A stretch of DNA of 64,000 nucleotides, taken from NCBI RefSeq assembly GCF_014068355.1, contig NZ_CP059674.1:496001-560000 (forward strand), read 5' to 3'. The DNA comes from Mycoplasma tullyi. GTDB taxonomy: Bacteria; Bacillota_I; Bacilli_A; Mycoplasmatales; Mycoplasmoidaceae. The position numbers and the translations under genes are program-made. The notes beneath the pieces are model-generated. The model worked only from the letters and a program-made list of their open reading frames with translations, was not told where the DNA came from and did no database searches. Below, one piece after another: positions 43,363 to 54,765 of the stretch. Numbering within the stretch: position 1 is the first letter of the stretch; the number at the start of each line of letters is the position of its first letter.

Positions 43363-44763
43363 TTATTCACGAATTAACGGAATTACAAGGTTGTTAACCC
43401 CAGAGTTAGTTCGTGCTAATTCAGCTGATGGTAAATAATGAACTACTAAACCTTGTTGCAATAACAATTGGTTGGTAATCTTATTACGATCATAAACAAT
43501 CACTTCAGTAGGTTTTACCATTAACACTTCTAGTGCTGAATTCTTTGCTTCACTAATGCCATTAAGTTCATCACCACCACCTGAAAGAATGAACTTAGGT
43601 CTTCTTTTAATAATCAATTCAATTAATGATTCAAAGCTAATCTCGATCTCTTTAAACTCTAATTTGTTTAAACCATCAATATCTTTTTGTTCTGAATCTA
43701 ATAATTCAAAGAACACCATCTCACCAAGCGCTTTTTGGTGAACAATAAACTTATCATAATCAAGTGATGAGATCAATTGATTCATGCTAATAAATTGATC
43801 ACTGTTTTTTCTTGCACATACAATAATTCTTAAGATCTTGTTCTTAGGATCATTGTATAAATTACGCGCAAAAGTTTCGATTCCCAAGATATTAGTGTGT
43901 TCAGACACACTAATCAATAAAGTATTTTTATTAATTAATAAGATATCATCACTTGATAAATAACACTTATCATTATTTCTTGAGAAATAAAGATTGACAT
44001 TATTAAATCTAGAGTGGAACTTAACTAAGTATTCATAAAACAACGTGTGACGGTTAAAGTAATCATCATTGTGTTGGTAAATCACAACCCCATTACCAAT
44101 CACACCAAAATATTTAGCTTGTAATAAGAAATCAGAAAGTGGCTGGATATAATAAGCGCTATCATCTAGCACTAAATCACTAAAACGATTAATAATTAAT
44201 GAAGGTACTTCGTTTTTTCTTACTCCTGCTATCATTGCATTAATCATCTCTAGGTTACTATCAAAACTTCTAAAGTAATTAAATAGGGTATTGAATGCTG
44301 ATAAACTAGTTACATTAGCTTCAAGAATAAAACGTTGGATGAATTCTTCTTTTAGTTGATCATCTAATGAATCAAGTGCTGAAGCTAACATTAAATTTAA
44401 GTATTGCACCTTAACATCATTTTTTTGTAAAATCGCACTTAAGATATCATGCTCTCTTTGAATTCGTTCTAAGTGCTTTGCACTACTAAAAGTAGTATTA
44501 TTTTTCTTGATGATTCGTTCTACTTCAATCCCTGGACGATAGATAATTACTTCTTTCAATTTTGAAGAATTATTATAAACATTAAAGTTTAGGGATGTTT
44601 TTTCTTTAAGTCTACTATCACGATCATCTAAAGTGGTTAATTGGTTGTCAACTTTAACAATAGGTTGATTATCTTCTTTTGTAGAAGATAATTTAGTATC
44701 TTCTACTTTTTTCTTAGATACTTTAACTGATCGTTTTGTCGTTTTTTTCTTTTTAGCTGCCAC
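43363..44763 (-). CDS. Arginine deiminase-like pseudoenzyme
   Basis: 466 aa. The core aligns by eye with arginine deiminase: KLKEVIIYRPG start, ExxRIQREHD, LSDFLLQAKYFGVIGNGVVIY, SVSEHTN, and the end VNNLVIPLIRE. Every catalytic block I can place is lost, though. The FTRDP motif before IGNG is replaced by LLQAKYFG, the EGGD block by LSSDD, the HLDT-type His block is not recognisable, and the Cys before the final M/V-P-L-x-R-E is absent. A basic N-terminal extension of about 55 residues (KKKKTTKRS) is unusual. The frame is intact, so the protein is probably kept for a non-catalytic role. Confidence 0.75.
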   Translation of the reverse strand: MAAKKKKTTKRSVKVSKKKVEDTKLSSTKEDNQPIVKVDNQLTTLDDRDSRLKEKTSLNFNVYNNSSKLKEVIIYRPGIEVERIIKKNNTTFSSAKHLERIQREHDILSAILQKNDVKVQYLNLMLASALDSLDDQLKEEFIQRFILEANVTSLSAFNTLFNYFRSFDSNLEMINAMIAGVRKNEVPSLIINRFSDLVLDDSAYYIQPLSDFLLQAKYFGVIGNGVVIYQHNDDYFNRHTLFYEYLVKFHSRFNNVNLYFSRNNDKCYLSSDDILLINKNTLLISVSEHTNILGIETFARNLYNDPKNKILRIIVCARKNSDQFISMNQLISSLDYDKFIVHQKALGEMVFFELLDSEQKDIDGLNKLEFKEIEISFESLIELIIKRRPKFILSGGGDELNGISEAKNSALEVLMVKPTEVIVYDRNKITNQLLLQQGLVVHYLPSAELARTNSGVNNLVIPLIRE

Positions 44764-44836
44764 TTTTAATCTTAATTATATAAATAACTTCATTATTATA
44801 TTATTATTAAAAATAAATAATAATACTTGTTATCAA

Positions 44837-45481
44837 ATGAAAAACATACAGCCCATGATCATTGCAATCGCTGGTGGAAGTGGTTCTGGTAAAACAACAA
44901 TCACCCAATCAATCATTGCCAAGATTAAAAGTGATACGAACCTAAAAGTAGCTACTGTATGTTTAGATAATTATTACCAACCGTTTAGTGAACTAACTCT
45001 TGAACAAAGAAAAAAGCTAAACTATGATGATCCTAATAGTTTTGACTTTGATCAGATCTATCACGATCTATTAAGTTTAAGTAATCATAAATCAATCAAG
45101 ATGCCAATCTATGATTATAAGAATTACACTAGATCAGATTCATTTATTGAAGTAGTTCCATCTGATGTGATTTTATATGAAGGGATCTTATCATTATATG
45201 ATCCAAGGATTCTAGAATTATCTAAATTTAAGTTGTATATTGATACTCCTTCAGATGAGCGGTTAGCTAGAAGAATTGAGCGTGATTGTTTAGAACGTGC
45301 TAGAGATATCAAGCAAGTGCTAAACCAATGACGTAATCAAGTAAGAGTAATGCATAGAAAATACGTGCAAAAACAAAAAGAAGATGCCAATCTTATCTTG
45401 CCTTGATATACACTAAATCACGAAGGTATGAGTATTATTCAAAATGCGATCATTAAGATCGCACAGGGCAATGAATTTTAA
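44837..45481 (+). CDS. udk: Uridine kinase
   Basis: 214 aa under code 4. Phosphorylates uridine and cytidine in pyrimidine salvage. Walker A GGSGSGKT at residues 13-20, substrate-binding LDNYY near 45-49, YDDPNSFDFD near 66, PIYDYK near 95 and the IDTPSDERLARRIxRD lid near 133-147. It is divergent from the deiminase-like gene and overlaps the start of the next gene by 11 bases. Confidence 0.95.
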
Positions 45482-45755
45482 GCTTACTCATCATTCAAGA
45501 ATTAGAGCAATGCAACGATTAGTTCTACAAGAAAAGAGTGAACTATTCATTGATTCTGAAATCAATGAGATCTTAAGAGATATCATCCCTTATTATGTGG
45601 ATGCTAAGAATTTTGCTTATTATGAGATTCCACCAAAATTCTTAGTTGAACCGAATAAAAGAACATATGCAATTGTTGATTTAAACAATTGCACGATCAC
45701 AAGTATTACACCAATCTCACCTAATAAGTTTATTAAGATTTATAGTATGAATTAA
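45471..45755 (+). CDS. Small hypothetical protein downstream of udk
   Basis: 94 aa, ATG at 45471 overlapping the end of udk by 11 bases, so translation is probably coupled. An in-frame start at 45444 would lie deeper inside udk and is less likely. Begins with THHSRIRAMQRL, a His-x3-Arg-x4-R pattern recalling DUF4258-type small proteins, and ends in a beta-rich part (NKRTYAIVDLNNCTITSI). Function unknown. Converges with obg, 2 bases apart. Confidence 0.65.
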   Translation: MNFKLTHHSRIRAMQRLVLQEKSELFIDSEINEILRDIIPYYVDAKNFAYYEIPPKFLVEPNKRTYAIVDLNNCTITSITPISPNKFIKIYSMN

Positions 45756-45757
45756 AT

Positions 45758-47062
45758 CTATTCATCGATTAGATATTCGTAATCACAGATTACGATCACA
45801 TCATTAGGCTTAGCACCCATCTTTTTAAGTTGGTCTTCGACACCTAATGATTTAATTTTTTGTCCTAATCTGGTGATGTTATCTAAAGTCGTTTGAGGAA
45901 TCTTCTTAAATCAGTAAGTAAGTTTTTTAGATGAAACGATCCAGCGGTTATCCCCATCTTTAATTACATCTAAAGGATCATCGTCAATCGTTTTTTCACC
46001 ATCGTAGTAATAAACTTTTTCAGCCACCATTGGGATTGAAAATGGATTGTCTTCAGTTGATACTGACAACGTTTTTTGATAAAGATCAAAAACGCGATCA
46101 ACTAAATTATTTACATCTCCATTAATCGCTGAGATTGATCCAATATCAATATTCTTTTTAGCTAAATAAGCTCTTAGTTCATTGAAATTTTCACTAGCAC
46201 CTTCAACGTCCATTTTATTTGCTACTACTAGCATCTTTTTATTAACTAATAATTGAGAATATTTCTTTAATTCGGTCATGATCTTTTCATAAGCATCAAT
46301 CACATCATCATGATCAAGTGGATTCATTGAGATTAAATGAATCAACACTTCACAACGTTCAACGTGACGTAAGAAATCATGACCTAGTCCATAACCTTCA
46401 CTGGCGTTTTCAATTAGTCCAGGAATATCAGCAAACACTAAGCGTTTGTCATTATTTTCAACAATTCCTAATATTGGTACTAATGTCGTAAATTGATAAT
46501 TAGCAATCTTTGGTTTAGCATTAGACAACTTTGAAATCAATGTAGATTTACCAGCATTGGGATAACCAACAATTCCAACATTTGCCAAATACTTCAACTC
46601 TAATCTAACGGTTTTTTCTTCACCTTCATCACCTAACTCATATAAGTTAGGTGCACGTAGAGTTGAAGATTTAAAAGCAGCATTACCTCGTCCACCCTTA
46701 CCACCGTGACAGATAATATATTCTTGCTTATCACGAATTAAATCAACGATTACTTCGTTAGTTTCTTCATCATAAACAGTAGTTCCAATCGGAACCTTAA
46801 CATACTTATCATTACCATTCTGACCAGATGATAGATCAGGTTTACCATTATCCCCATTACTAGCTCGAATAATCTTAGAATACTTCAAACTTAATAAGGT
46901 TGACTGGTTGTGATCAGCGACCAGGATAATATTACCACCCTTACCACCACTTCCACCAGCAGGTCCACCCTTATCATAGTGTGCTTCTCTTCTTCAGGCA
47001 ATGATCCCATCACCACCATTACCAGCAATTAGTTTAATTTGACATCGATCGATAAATTGCAT
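45758..47062 (-). CDS. obg: Obg family GTPase
   Basis: 434 aa under code 4. Essential GTPase linked to 50S ribosome assembly and stress. Three domains are visible: the glycine-rich Obg fold (GGDG, GGPAGGSGGKGGN, up to about 155), the G domain with GYPNAGKST near 166, FADIPGLIE and NKMD, and the C-terminal OCT domain with WxVSSxKLTYWFKK near 370. It starts 5 bases after a membrane protein gene. Confidence 0.96.
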
Positions 47063-47067
47063 ATTTA

Positions 47068-47670
47068 TTATTTATTCTTATCAGAGATTGTAATCGTTTG
47101 AGCTTCAGGTTTTTTTAATTGTTTAATTTCTTGATTACGTTTTAATTTATTTTTATTTTCTTCAACTAGATCGTTTAAATAAACGTAATCATTTTTAAGA
47201 TCTAATCTAACCATAAGTTTATTAATGATAAATACCAATAGAAAAAAACTAATACTAAAGACTAAGATCACTAACACGATTCTGCCAAAGATAACTAATC
47301 CTTGGTTGGCAAACTTAAATAGTCCAGATAAGATGATCGTGATTAGTGCAATACTAAAACTATAAGTTAATGGAATTAGATCATAAGCGGTTTGTTTAAA
47401 TGCATATCTTATCAATAAGATAAATAAGAAGTACACCCCAAGTGGAGGGATGATGAATGCCAAGATCAAAGGATTAAAATTCTTTTCATTAATCATCTGA
47501 TCTTGGGTAATGATCACCCCTTCACCCAACAACCAATTTAATTTTAAAAGATTAAACTCACCAAACAAAACCCAGATAATTACATAATAACCCACAACAA
47601 AAATTAGTAAGAACAACGTAATAATCAGTGGGTGAGTTTTCTTGTATAGCGAGCTTTTAAAATACTCCAT
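47068..47670 (-). CDS. Hypothetical membrane protein upstream of obg
   Basis: 200 aa. Four hydrophobic segments at about residues 14-36, 66-90, 98-116 and 125-151, then a basic cytoplasmic tail (NKNKLKRNQEIKQLKK). Five bases separate it from the obg start, so the two are co-transcribed. Family not recognised. Confidence 0.75.
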   Translation of the reverse strand: MEYFKSSLYKKTHPLIITLFLLIFVVGYYVIIWVLFGEFNLLKLNWLLGEGVIITQDQMINEKNFNPLILAFIIPPLGVYFLFILLIRYAFKQTAYDLIPLTYSFSIALITIILSGLFKFANQGLVIFGRIVLVILVFSISFFLLVFIINKLMVRLDLKNDYVYLNDLVEENKNKLKRNQEIKQLKKPEAQTITISDKNK

Positions 47671-47722
47671 AAAATACTTACTAATTATATAAAAATATCA
47701 TTTTTAACTTTTAAGTTTGAGA

Positions 47723-47757
47723 TAAAAAAATCAATCAACTACTAGCTGATTGATTCA
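47723..47757 (-). terminator. Terminator of the pepA unit
   Basis: 9-bp stem aatcaatca/tgattgatt with a U run on the minus strand, just downstream of the small membrane protein that ends at 47781. Confidence 0.75.
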
Positions 47758-47780
47758 AGATTAATTATTTTAGCGTTGTT

Positions 47781-48053
47781 TTAAGATGTTGTGGTTTTAG
47801 CTGCCATTACAGCAAAGACCGTACCAACAATACAACCAACACATAATAAGGTTAAAAAGATAATAATCAACACCTTAGTTCATTGGGGTAACTTATCAAG
47901 TTTAGAATTACTTTGGTATTCATAAACTTCGTTATGCTTATCGGTTTTTAATTCAAGATTTAATTGTTCTTGTTCTTGAATTAATTTGGTATGACTTTGT
48001 TTAACGTCTTCAAGATCAGGTTGACTAGTTGGTTCGTTATCTTCTTTTAACAT
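47781..48053 (-). CDS. Small tail-anchored membrane protein
   Basis: 90 aa under code 4, ATG at 48053. The N-terminal 58 residues are charged, Gln/Glu/Lys-rich and probably helical, followed by one hydrophobic segment (KVLIIIFLTLLCVGCIVGTVFAV, as VLIIIF...VFAV) and a short AAKTTTS tail. It lies 25 bases after pepA and before a terminator, which supports a real gene. Family not recognised. Confidence 0.65.
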
Positions 48054-48078
48054 CGCTTAGATAATATAAGAAATTAAA

Positions 48079-49404
48079 TTACTTTTGGTTTTTAGCTTGT
48101 AAGTATAATGCACGAATCATTGGTGATAAACCAAGACCTAACTTATCAGATCCAGTTCCTGCAATATCACAGTGAATTAGATCAACACCTTCAGCAAATT
48201 CGTTTAAGAACATTGCAGCACGTGATGAACCAGCGTGTGGTGCGTTTGTTGAGTTAGCAATATCAGCTAATGGAGTTTTTAGCATTTCTAAATAATCGTT
48301 GTGCATTGGTAATCTTCATACTGCTTCACCAGCTGCAAAAGCATTAGTTTCAAATTCACTTCAGTACTTATCAGAAGTTGAGAACACCCCAGTGTAAGTT
48401 TTACCTAGAATGTAGCTCATTAATCCAGTTAATGTAGCTACATCAAAGATTCTTGTAGCTTTGATATCAAGTGCAGCGTATGAAATTGCATCAGCTAACA
48501 CTAATCGACCTTCAGCATCAGTGTTGTCGATTTCAACAGTTTTCTTGTTGTAAGCAATTACGATATCATCTGGACGTTGAGCTTTTGGACCAATTAAGTT
48601 TTCTGTTAATGGTGCAAGTCCAACAACATTAGTTTTAACTTTGTTTTTAGCTAGTGCTAAAACTGTTGACATCACAATTGCTGCACCTGACATATCATAT
48701 TTCATGTGTCTCATGTGAGGTCCAGTTTTTAAGTTCATCCCACCTGAATCATAAGTAATTCCCTTACCTACGTAAGCAAATTTTTCTTTAGATGATTTGT
48801 TGTTTAAGTATTCAACAACTAAGAATCTACATTCACGTTCAGAACCTTTATTAACACCATATAAAAGGTTTAGACCCATCTTCTTAATTTGGTCTTTGTT
48901 ATATACAGATAACTTAACATTCTTAAGATCCTTGAATTCGTTTTTAAATAGATCTACGAATGTTTCTGGGTATAAAACATCTGAAGGAGTATCTTGTAAT
49001 CTTCTAGATAATGTGATTGCTTCAGCCACATTTTTAGCAGCTTCATAAATCGGTCTGTGTTCTTTTGTAACCTTAATTAAGAAACTTGGTTTAGTTTCAG
49101 GTTTAGTTTTTCTTGTAAACGGAATCACACTAGCATATTCAATTGCACTAGCAACTAATAATGCTACAGTTTCTTTATCAGTATCAGTTGCTGTTAAAAA
49201 GCTATTGAAATCAACTTCAACTTTTTCTTTTTGAGCAGAAAACATTTCTACTAGTTTGTTATAAAACTTCACACCATCATAGTGTGACATGAATTCAAAC
49301 AGTACACTGTGTCCTTCTGTTTTAAAAGTGTAGTCTTTTAATTTGTTATTAACCTTAGCTTGGATTAATAACATCTTCTTTGATTTTTTTGTAGTAGTTT
49401 CCAT
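48079..49404 (-). CDS. pepA: Leucyl aminopeptidase (M17)
   Basis: 441 aa under code 4. Cytosolic hexameric two-metal aminopeptidase. The conserved blocks are GKGITYDSGGMNLK (metal Lys and Asp), the NTDAEGRLVLADAI signature (Asp, Glu, catalytic Arg) and VATLTG. Slightly shorter than the usual 480-500 residues because the N-terminal domain is reduced. With the two PepC-like proteins and the M24 enzyme it forms the peptide-salvage set of this window. Confidence 0.94.
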
Positions 49405-49552
49405 TTTTTATCTTTCTATGAAATAAATAATCAACGTTTAGTAACGTTTATTTAAATTAAAATATATTTATATTTTATTAAAAATTTTAACATTTAAAAA
49501 ACGCAAGTTGACATAATGATAATTAATTTAAATAAAAATCAAGATTAATAAG

Positions 49553-50668
49553 ATGTCAAGAAAACTGATTAGTAAAAAGTTCGAGCAAGTCCCACTTGGT
49601 CTAAGTGGATTAACACTGGGTACAATTGGACTTGGCTTTGGTTGAGAAGCTTTATTAACCCACTTTGAATTAGGTAGTTCAAACCCCCAAAATTATAAGA
49701 TAGCAACCTTAGTGGTGCTATCTTTGTTGGTGTTGTTGTCGTTATTGTATGGAACAATAGTTGGGGTTAAATACCTAACCAATAAAAAGCAATTTGTTGG
49801 TTATTTAAGAACACCAAACCAATCTGGTTTGGTTTTTCCTTTTTTTATGGCCTTGGGGCTGTTTGGTAACTTCTTAGGTTATCTTAATGTTAATTATTTC
49901 CAAGCCAACTTCATCTTTAGTATAGTTGTTAATATCATTGTTGTATTTTCAACCCTATGTCATGTTTTGTGTTTAATCTTTTTTATTAATGTTGTGTTAG
50001 CAAAACATGACCTAGAAAAAGATGAAGTGTATACTTCATGAAATATTCCCTTAGTGGGTTTAGCAATCAGTTGTGCTTTTTATCCCAATCTAGGAATTAA
50101 TAACCCTTACTATTTAGCTTATTATCAAATCCTTTGATTAATCTGTTCGTTCTTTTTTATCGGATCTTACTTCTTATTTGGTTATAAACAGTTGTTCAAA
50201 GGATTTGCTAATAAAAAGGATCTTGGATCGATGTCAATCATGGCATCACCACCCAACTTATTGTTGGTTGGTTTTTTACAAGTATTCAATCCAATCCTAC
50301 ACCAACGTGCATTACTAATTAACTTTTCAATTACTGGATTTAATATTGTTATTTATGCACTAATCTTCTTTTCAATGGTGGGATTATTTATCTTTTTCTT
50401 AACTGCTATTAAGTTATTAGTAATGCGCGACTTTAGTTTTTCTTGAGCTGCTTTTACTTTCTCAGGAGCAATTAATGTTAGATCGTTCTTAGATACAATA
50501 GCTCAAGATTCAATACCTAATAGTATGTATTACATCTTATTAGGTATTAGTTTTGGGTTAATAAGTATTGTTAGTTTAATCGTTAGTTTTTTAACGATTA
50601 AAACGTTCTTGAACTTTAACAAGTGATTTGAGTATGAAACTAAAGTTCATACTAGTGGGATGGTTTAG
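49553..50668 (+). CDS. TDT/TehA-like (SLAC1-type) transporter
   Basis: 371 aa under code 4, ATG at 49553. Begins with PLGLSGLTLGTIGLGFGWE, the first helix signature of the tellurite-resistance/dicarboxylate transporter family, and has about ten hydrophobic segments as expected. MASPPNLLLVGFL near residue 225 matches the conserved mid-protein APP motif. Family members move organic acid or halide anions; the substrate here cannot be told. Relatives in Firmicutes are sometimes mislabelled exfoliative toxin. The gene is divergent from pepA. Confidence 0.82.
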
Positions 50669-50686
50669 TAGTTAAATTAAAGAGAT

Positions 50687-50728
50687 AAAACCAAGTCTTG
50701 AATGATATTCAAGCTTGGGTTTTTTTAT
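50687..50728 (+). terminator. Terminator of the TDT transporter gene
   Basis: Stem aacc...cttgaa/ttcaag...gggtt with a seven-T run. Confidence 0.8.
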
Positions 50729-50812
50729 TAGTTTTATGAGGTGATTTTTTGATTGAATTTAAAATGCAAATTTTAATCAAAATTCCAGTTCATCGACTTA
50801 ACAATCATATAA

Positions 50813-50848
50813 GAAAAAAGCAGATCGAGCCATCTCCGATCTGTTTTA
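50813..50848 (-). terminator. Terminator of the lone vlhA-like gene
   Basis: Stem cagatcg/cgatctg with a plus-strand A run on the left, giving U on the minus strand. Confidence 0.7.
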
Positions 50849-50871
50849 TATTTCTAGGTAATCTTACCCAC

Positions 50872-52692
50872 CTAAGAAGCTAGCGTAAAAGTGATGTTAC
50901 CTAAATTAGGTGCACCTTGATCATCTAATCCAGTTACTGTTATCTTATTCAACCCTTTAATTAAAGTTAGTGTTCTAACACCGTTTTGAACAGTAGTTTC
51001 AGCTTTTGATGTATCAAAAGTTTTTAAAGTACTATCTGGATTAGTTGATCCAGTTGATAAGTTCATAACTTTAACAATACTTTCTGTTTGTGTATCACCA
51101 GTTGTCGCAGTTGTACTAAACAACAACCCTCGATTTCGTGGAGAATTATAAACACCTGAAATATGATAAGCACCAGCTCTTGGAGCATTTACATAGAACG
51201 TATACGTTCTAGTACTTGGACTAAATGTACGTAGAGCATTAGGTGAAGAAGTTGGTCCACCTGGATCACTTCCACCTAGATTACCTATTAAATAATAAGG
51301 ATGATTTTGCTCTACACCGTCTAATGTTAATGGTTGATTATTAACATTGGCACTATATTCTCTTAATACCATCGCAGAACTACTAGCTAACCCATAAGCT
51401 TTAAGTACATCTACTGTAATCTGTCCAGGATTATTAAGTGATACCACATTACCAAAGATATCATTATAGATCTTATCTAATGTATTACTATCACGATCAG
51501 AAGCTGATGAGATATACATATTCCCAATGATTGGGAATGGTTCATTTCTAAATGAACGTATCGCTACTGTATTCATTCCATATCTTAGATTAGTTATTGG
51601 TAATCTAATGACATTAATACTATCCACACTTGGTGTGGGTACAATGATATGGTCTCTAAACTCATTACCAGTGTTTTCACGATGATTTAGTCTTCAATCA
51701 ATAATGATCTTATTACTATTACGATTAATTGATTTATAAGGAAAGTATAGATAAGCTACTTGACTAGGTCCATAGTATTCAAAACTAAACTCATATCTAG
51801 TATCACTATTCTTATTTGGTCTTAAACTATAGATTCAACTAGTATTAGTTAATTGTTCTGAGTTATGAACAATTACACTACTATTAGTATTGGTATTATC
51901 ATATGGATTTACTCAGATCTTTGGAGTAGCAAAATTATATGAGTAGTTATAGATATCAGAACTATAAGCGACGAAGCTATATTCAGTGGGAACCGAATCA
52001 TTGTTAAGAAAATTTCCAAGGAAATTTTCTTTGTTTAGATCAAAACGTTTAAATGTTGCAAACTGATCAGCGTTTTGCATCTGATTAACTAAATTAGAGA
52101 TCTGATTCGACATCCGATTAATATTATTAATCATTGCATAATCATTTGGATCGATTGCTTGTAAAGTGTTAGTGATAATCACTCTTGCTTGATTATAGAT
52201 TGGTAAAGCATTAGTTCTTATAGCACTATATCTAGTTTCGTTTAATGATCTAACTAATAAACTTGCACTTTGTACTTGTCTTTTTAATTTGTTATAAGCA
52301 CTAACTAAATCAGAGTGTTCTTTATCAAAGAAAGTTTTATCATTACTAGCTTTATTGATAGCGTCACGAAGTGTGACAATCGCTACTTGTAATTGTTCTT
52401 GATTTGAGATCTCATTATCACTAATGATCTTAGCTGCTTGATAAGCAGCGTTTAATTTACTACGGATATTCTTATAGTCTTCATACAGTTGAAGGGTTGT
52501 TGATTGACTATCGATTAGATTATCAAGTTGTCTTTTAGTTTGTTCAAGTGTATTAAGTTCAGGTTGTAGAGTAATCTTACTAACCGTTCTTTGCTCTACA
52601 AATTTTTGTAGAGCTGTACAACTTGACAGTGTTAGCCCTAGAATAGAACTAACACCTAGAAAACTAATAACTTTTAATCAATTCTTTTTCAT
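50872..52692 (-). CDS. vlhA: Divergent, isolated VlhA-family lipoprotein
   Basis: 606 aa under code 4, ATG at 52692. Family membership is clear from the layout and motifs: signal with lipobox LSSC, helical region (YEDYKNIRSKLNAAYQAAK), FDKEHSDLVSAYNKLKR, YSFVAYSSD, YGPSQ.YLYFPYKS, SINVIRLPI, IGNMYISSA, VLKAYGL, YTFYVNAPRAGAYHISG and GNITFTLAS. It differs from the tandem ten in lacking the Ser/Asn/Pro linker, being shorter, and having no GAA array upstream. It stands 26 kb from the main block. It could be constitutively expressed or silent. Confidence 0.88.
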
Positions 52693-53447
52693 TGTTTTTA
52701 CTTCATTACAATATCCGTATTACAGGTTTTTTATCAAACAATTTAAATTAATATTTCAAACTAATACTAATTAATCTTTTTTAGATTAATTATAACACCA
52801 TAGAAATCATATGTTTTATTCGATAAAAAGCTTGGTTTAATCAAGGAAATAGTAGGGTTTATGAGTAAAAACAATTAGACCAGAATTGAGTGTTAATTAT
52901 GGTCTAATTTTGAGGGTGTCGCTGAATAAAATAATTCAGAAATTACGTGACATTTTAGTTAAGAATTAACCATAAGTTTCGAAATATGAAGCAACGTCGT
53001 AAAAACTTGCAGAGTTAGTTAAAATCTTTTTTAAAGTGTTAGCAAAATTTGCAAAATAAGTGTTATTGAATTTACATCTTTAGTATTAGATGAATAATAT
53101 TTATTTCGCTTCGAAGAAGTTAAACAAGTTGTGCAATTAATTTTAGATAATACATGTCACTAATATCTTATTAATAACACGTTGCAGACAAGCTATTTTA
53201 TAAATCATGTTTATGTATAGATATTTATTTAAAAATTTAAGTTAATCATCATCACTTAGATTTAAGTTCTTATTTTTGTTTCTTTATCCTTTTTACTGTG
53301 TATTAAGTGATTCTAAAGTTTTTTCTAGTAATTAAATTTAATAAAAAGCAGTTCTATAGTGGTCTGTTTTTTCAGTTTTATAGTATTACCATTTGCATTT
53401 TTGTAGCTTTTTTTGAGTAAATAACAGTTTATGAATACAAATCTGTG
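52693..53447. other. Long non-coding gap upstream of the lone vlhA-like gene
   Basis: About 755 bases with no ORF of useful length under code 4. A hairpin at 52874-52912 (aattagacca/tggtctaatt) is the only strong structure. Short plus-strand coding-like pieces (for example VIEFTSLVLDE and FRFEEVKQVVQLI near 53070-53150) suggest an eroded gene. No GAA repeats are present. Confidence 0.5.
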
Positions 53448-54662
53448 TTATTTATTTTCAAAATTAAACATCTCTTTTATAGGGTTGTTGTCATCGTCAT
53501 AAAAATACGATTTGCTTAAACCACAAGCATGAGCTAATGTAGTTAATATGGGGTACATCGCCTTTTCAAATTCATCATTTGGACCGTATTTAACAAGCGG
53601 AGTTCTTACTATGTTATGTATGAACGGCTTAGAATATTCTGGCCATCAATTTATTCTTACTGTTTTCCCTTTAACATTTAGTAAGGTAACAGTAATATAG
53701 TAATTGCCATACACTTTCAATTCCTCTAAAGTTTCGAGATAATTATGAATCTGTTGTACTAGACCCTTCTCAAGTACATTTCATTCGTAAATTACATACT
53801 TATCATTATCATTCTCATAATAATTCAATAACCGTGCTTCGGTTACTTCAATTCTTCCGTTAGTAAATACTTGAATGTAAGACATGTAATTACGATCTGA
53901 ATCGTACCCAAGGATTTTAAGTATTCCATCAGCATTATATAACTGACTAGTATATTTATTAGGAGGAAATAATACACCAAAATTTTCCCTTTTTTCTAAG
54001 AGTTTTAAATCCAAAAAATTTGATCGATTTAACGATCATTCAGGGATTATATGCAACACCAGAGAACTATCCGTAATAAACGTTTCATCGGGATAACCAT
54101 TAAGTATTAAAGATAGTCGATCATTTATAAATCTGGTTATAGCTTCTTGTTTGAATTCAAACTGATGAAACGTACTTTTGAGATCGTTGTATCTCATTGG
54201 ATTAGTAACGTTACCATTTCTTATATAGAATTCGTCTTTTGTTCCATTATAGATTGCGTGCGGTTTTAAAACACTATCTGGAACGGTTATAACAATACAG
54301 TTTTTATCTTGTTCTATCTCGACTAGTTCAATTTCAATACCATAGATATTAGGATTTGTAGAAGTAGTGATTTTATTCCTTAAGGATTGTTCTCATTCTT
54401 CAAAATTAGTTTTGTTAACTCCTGTATCTATTATTTCAGCAGGGTTATGATTATTGTCTTCTCTTATACCAATGATTATTCTTCCCCCACTTGCATTTGA
54501 AAACGAACTAATTATCTTAATCAAATCATTGATAGCAGACGATCCTATATCATTTAGCTTTCCTCTTTCAAAAAAGTAAGATTTGTATTCTAATACATTT
54601 GATTCTTTGATTTTGTCACTTATTATATTTTGAATAAATTCAGCAGTGATATTGCTACTCAC
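53448..54662 (-). CDS. Schlafen/AlbA_2-type putative ATP-binding protein
   Basis: 404 aa under code 4, ATG at 54662. The N-terminal 120 residues match the AlbA_2 (Schlafen) module: an ExxEYKS start, IKIISSFSNASGGRIIIGIRED, and later HAIYNGTKDEFYIRNGNVTNPM. The C-terminal two thirds has no motif I recognise and is beta-rich with many aromatic residues. Such genes often lie beside restriction-modification systems, as here (103 bases from the end of the hsd locus), and are candidates for phage defence or transcription control. Confidence 0.75.
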
Positions 54663-54765
54663 GGAATACCCCTTTAGTTTTTAATTACATACGAGTTTTA
54701 ATTTTAAAAGAGTAAGTTTACTTTCGGTTTATTTAAATAATTTCTACATTAATACATCTAATGAT

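Noticed and set aside
52693-53447. Gap before the lone vlhA-like gene as an insertion-sequence remnant
   Set aside because: No terminal inverted repeats or recognisable transposase fragments could be made out; only short coding-like pieces, so it is listed as decayed DNA.
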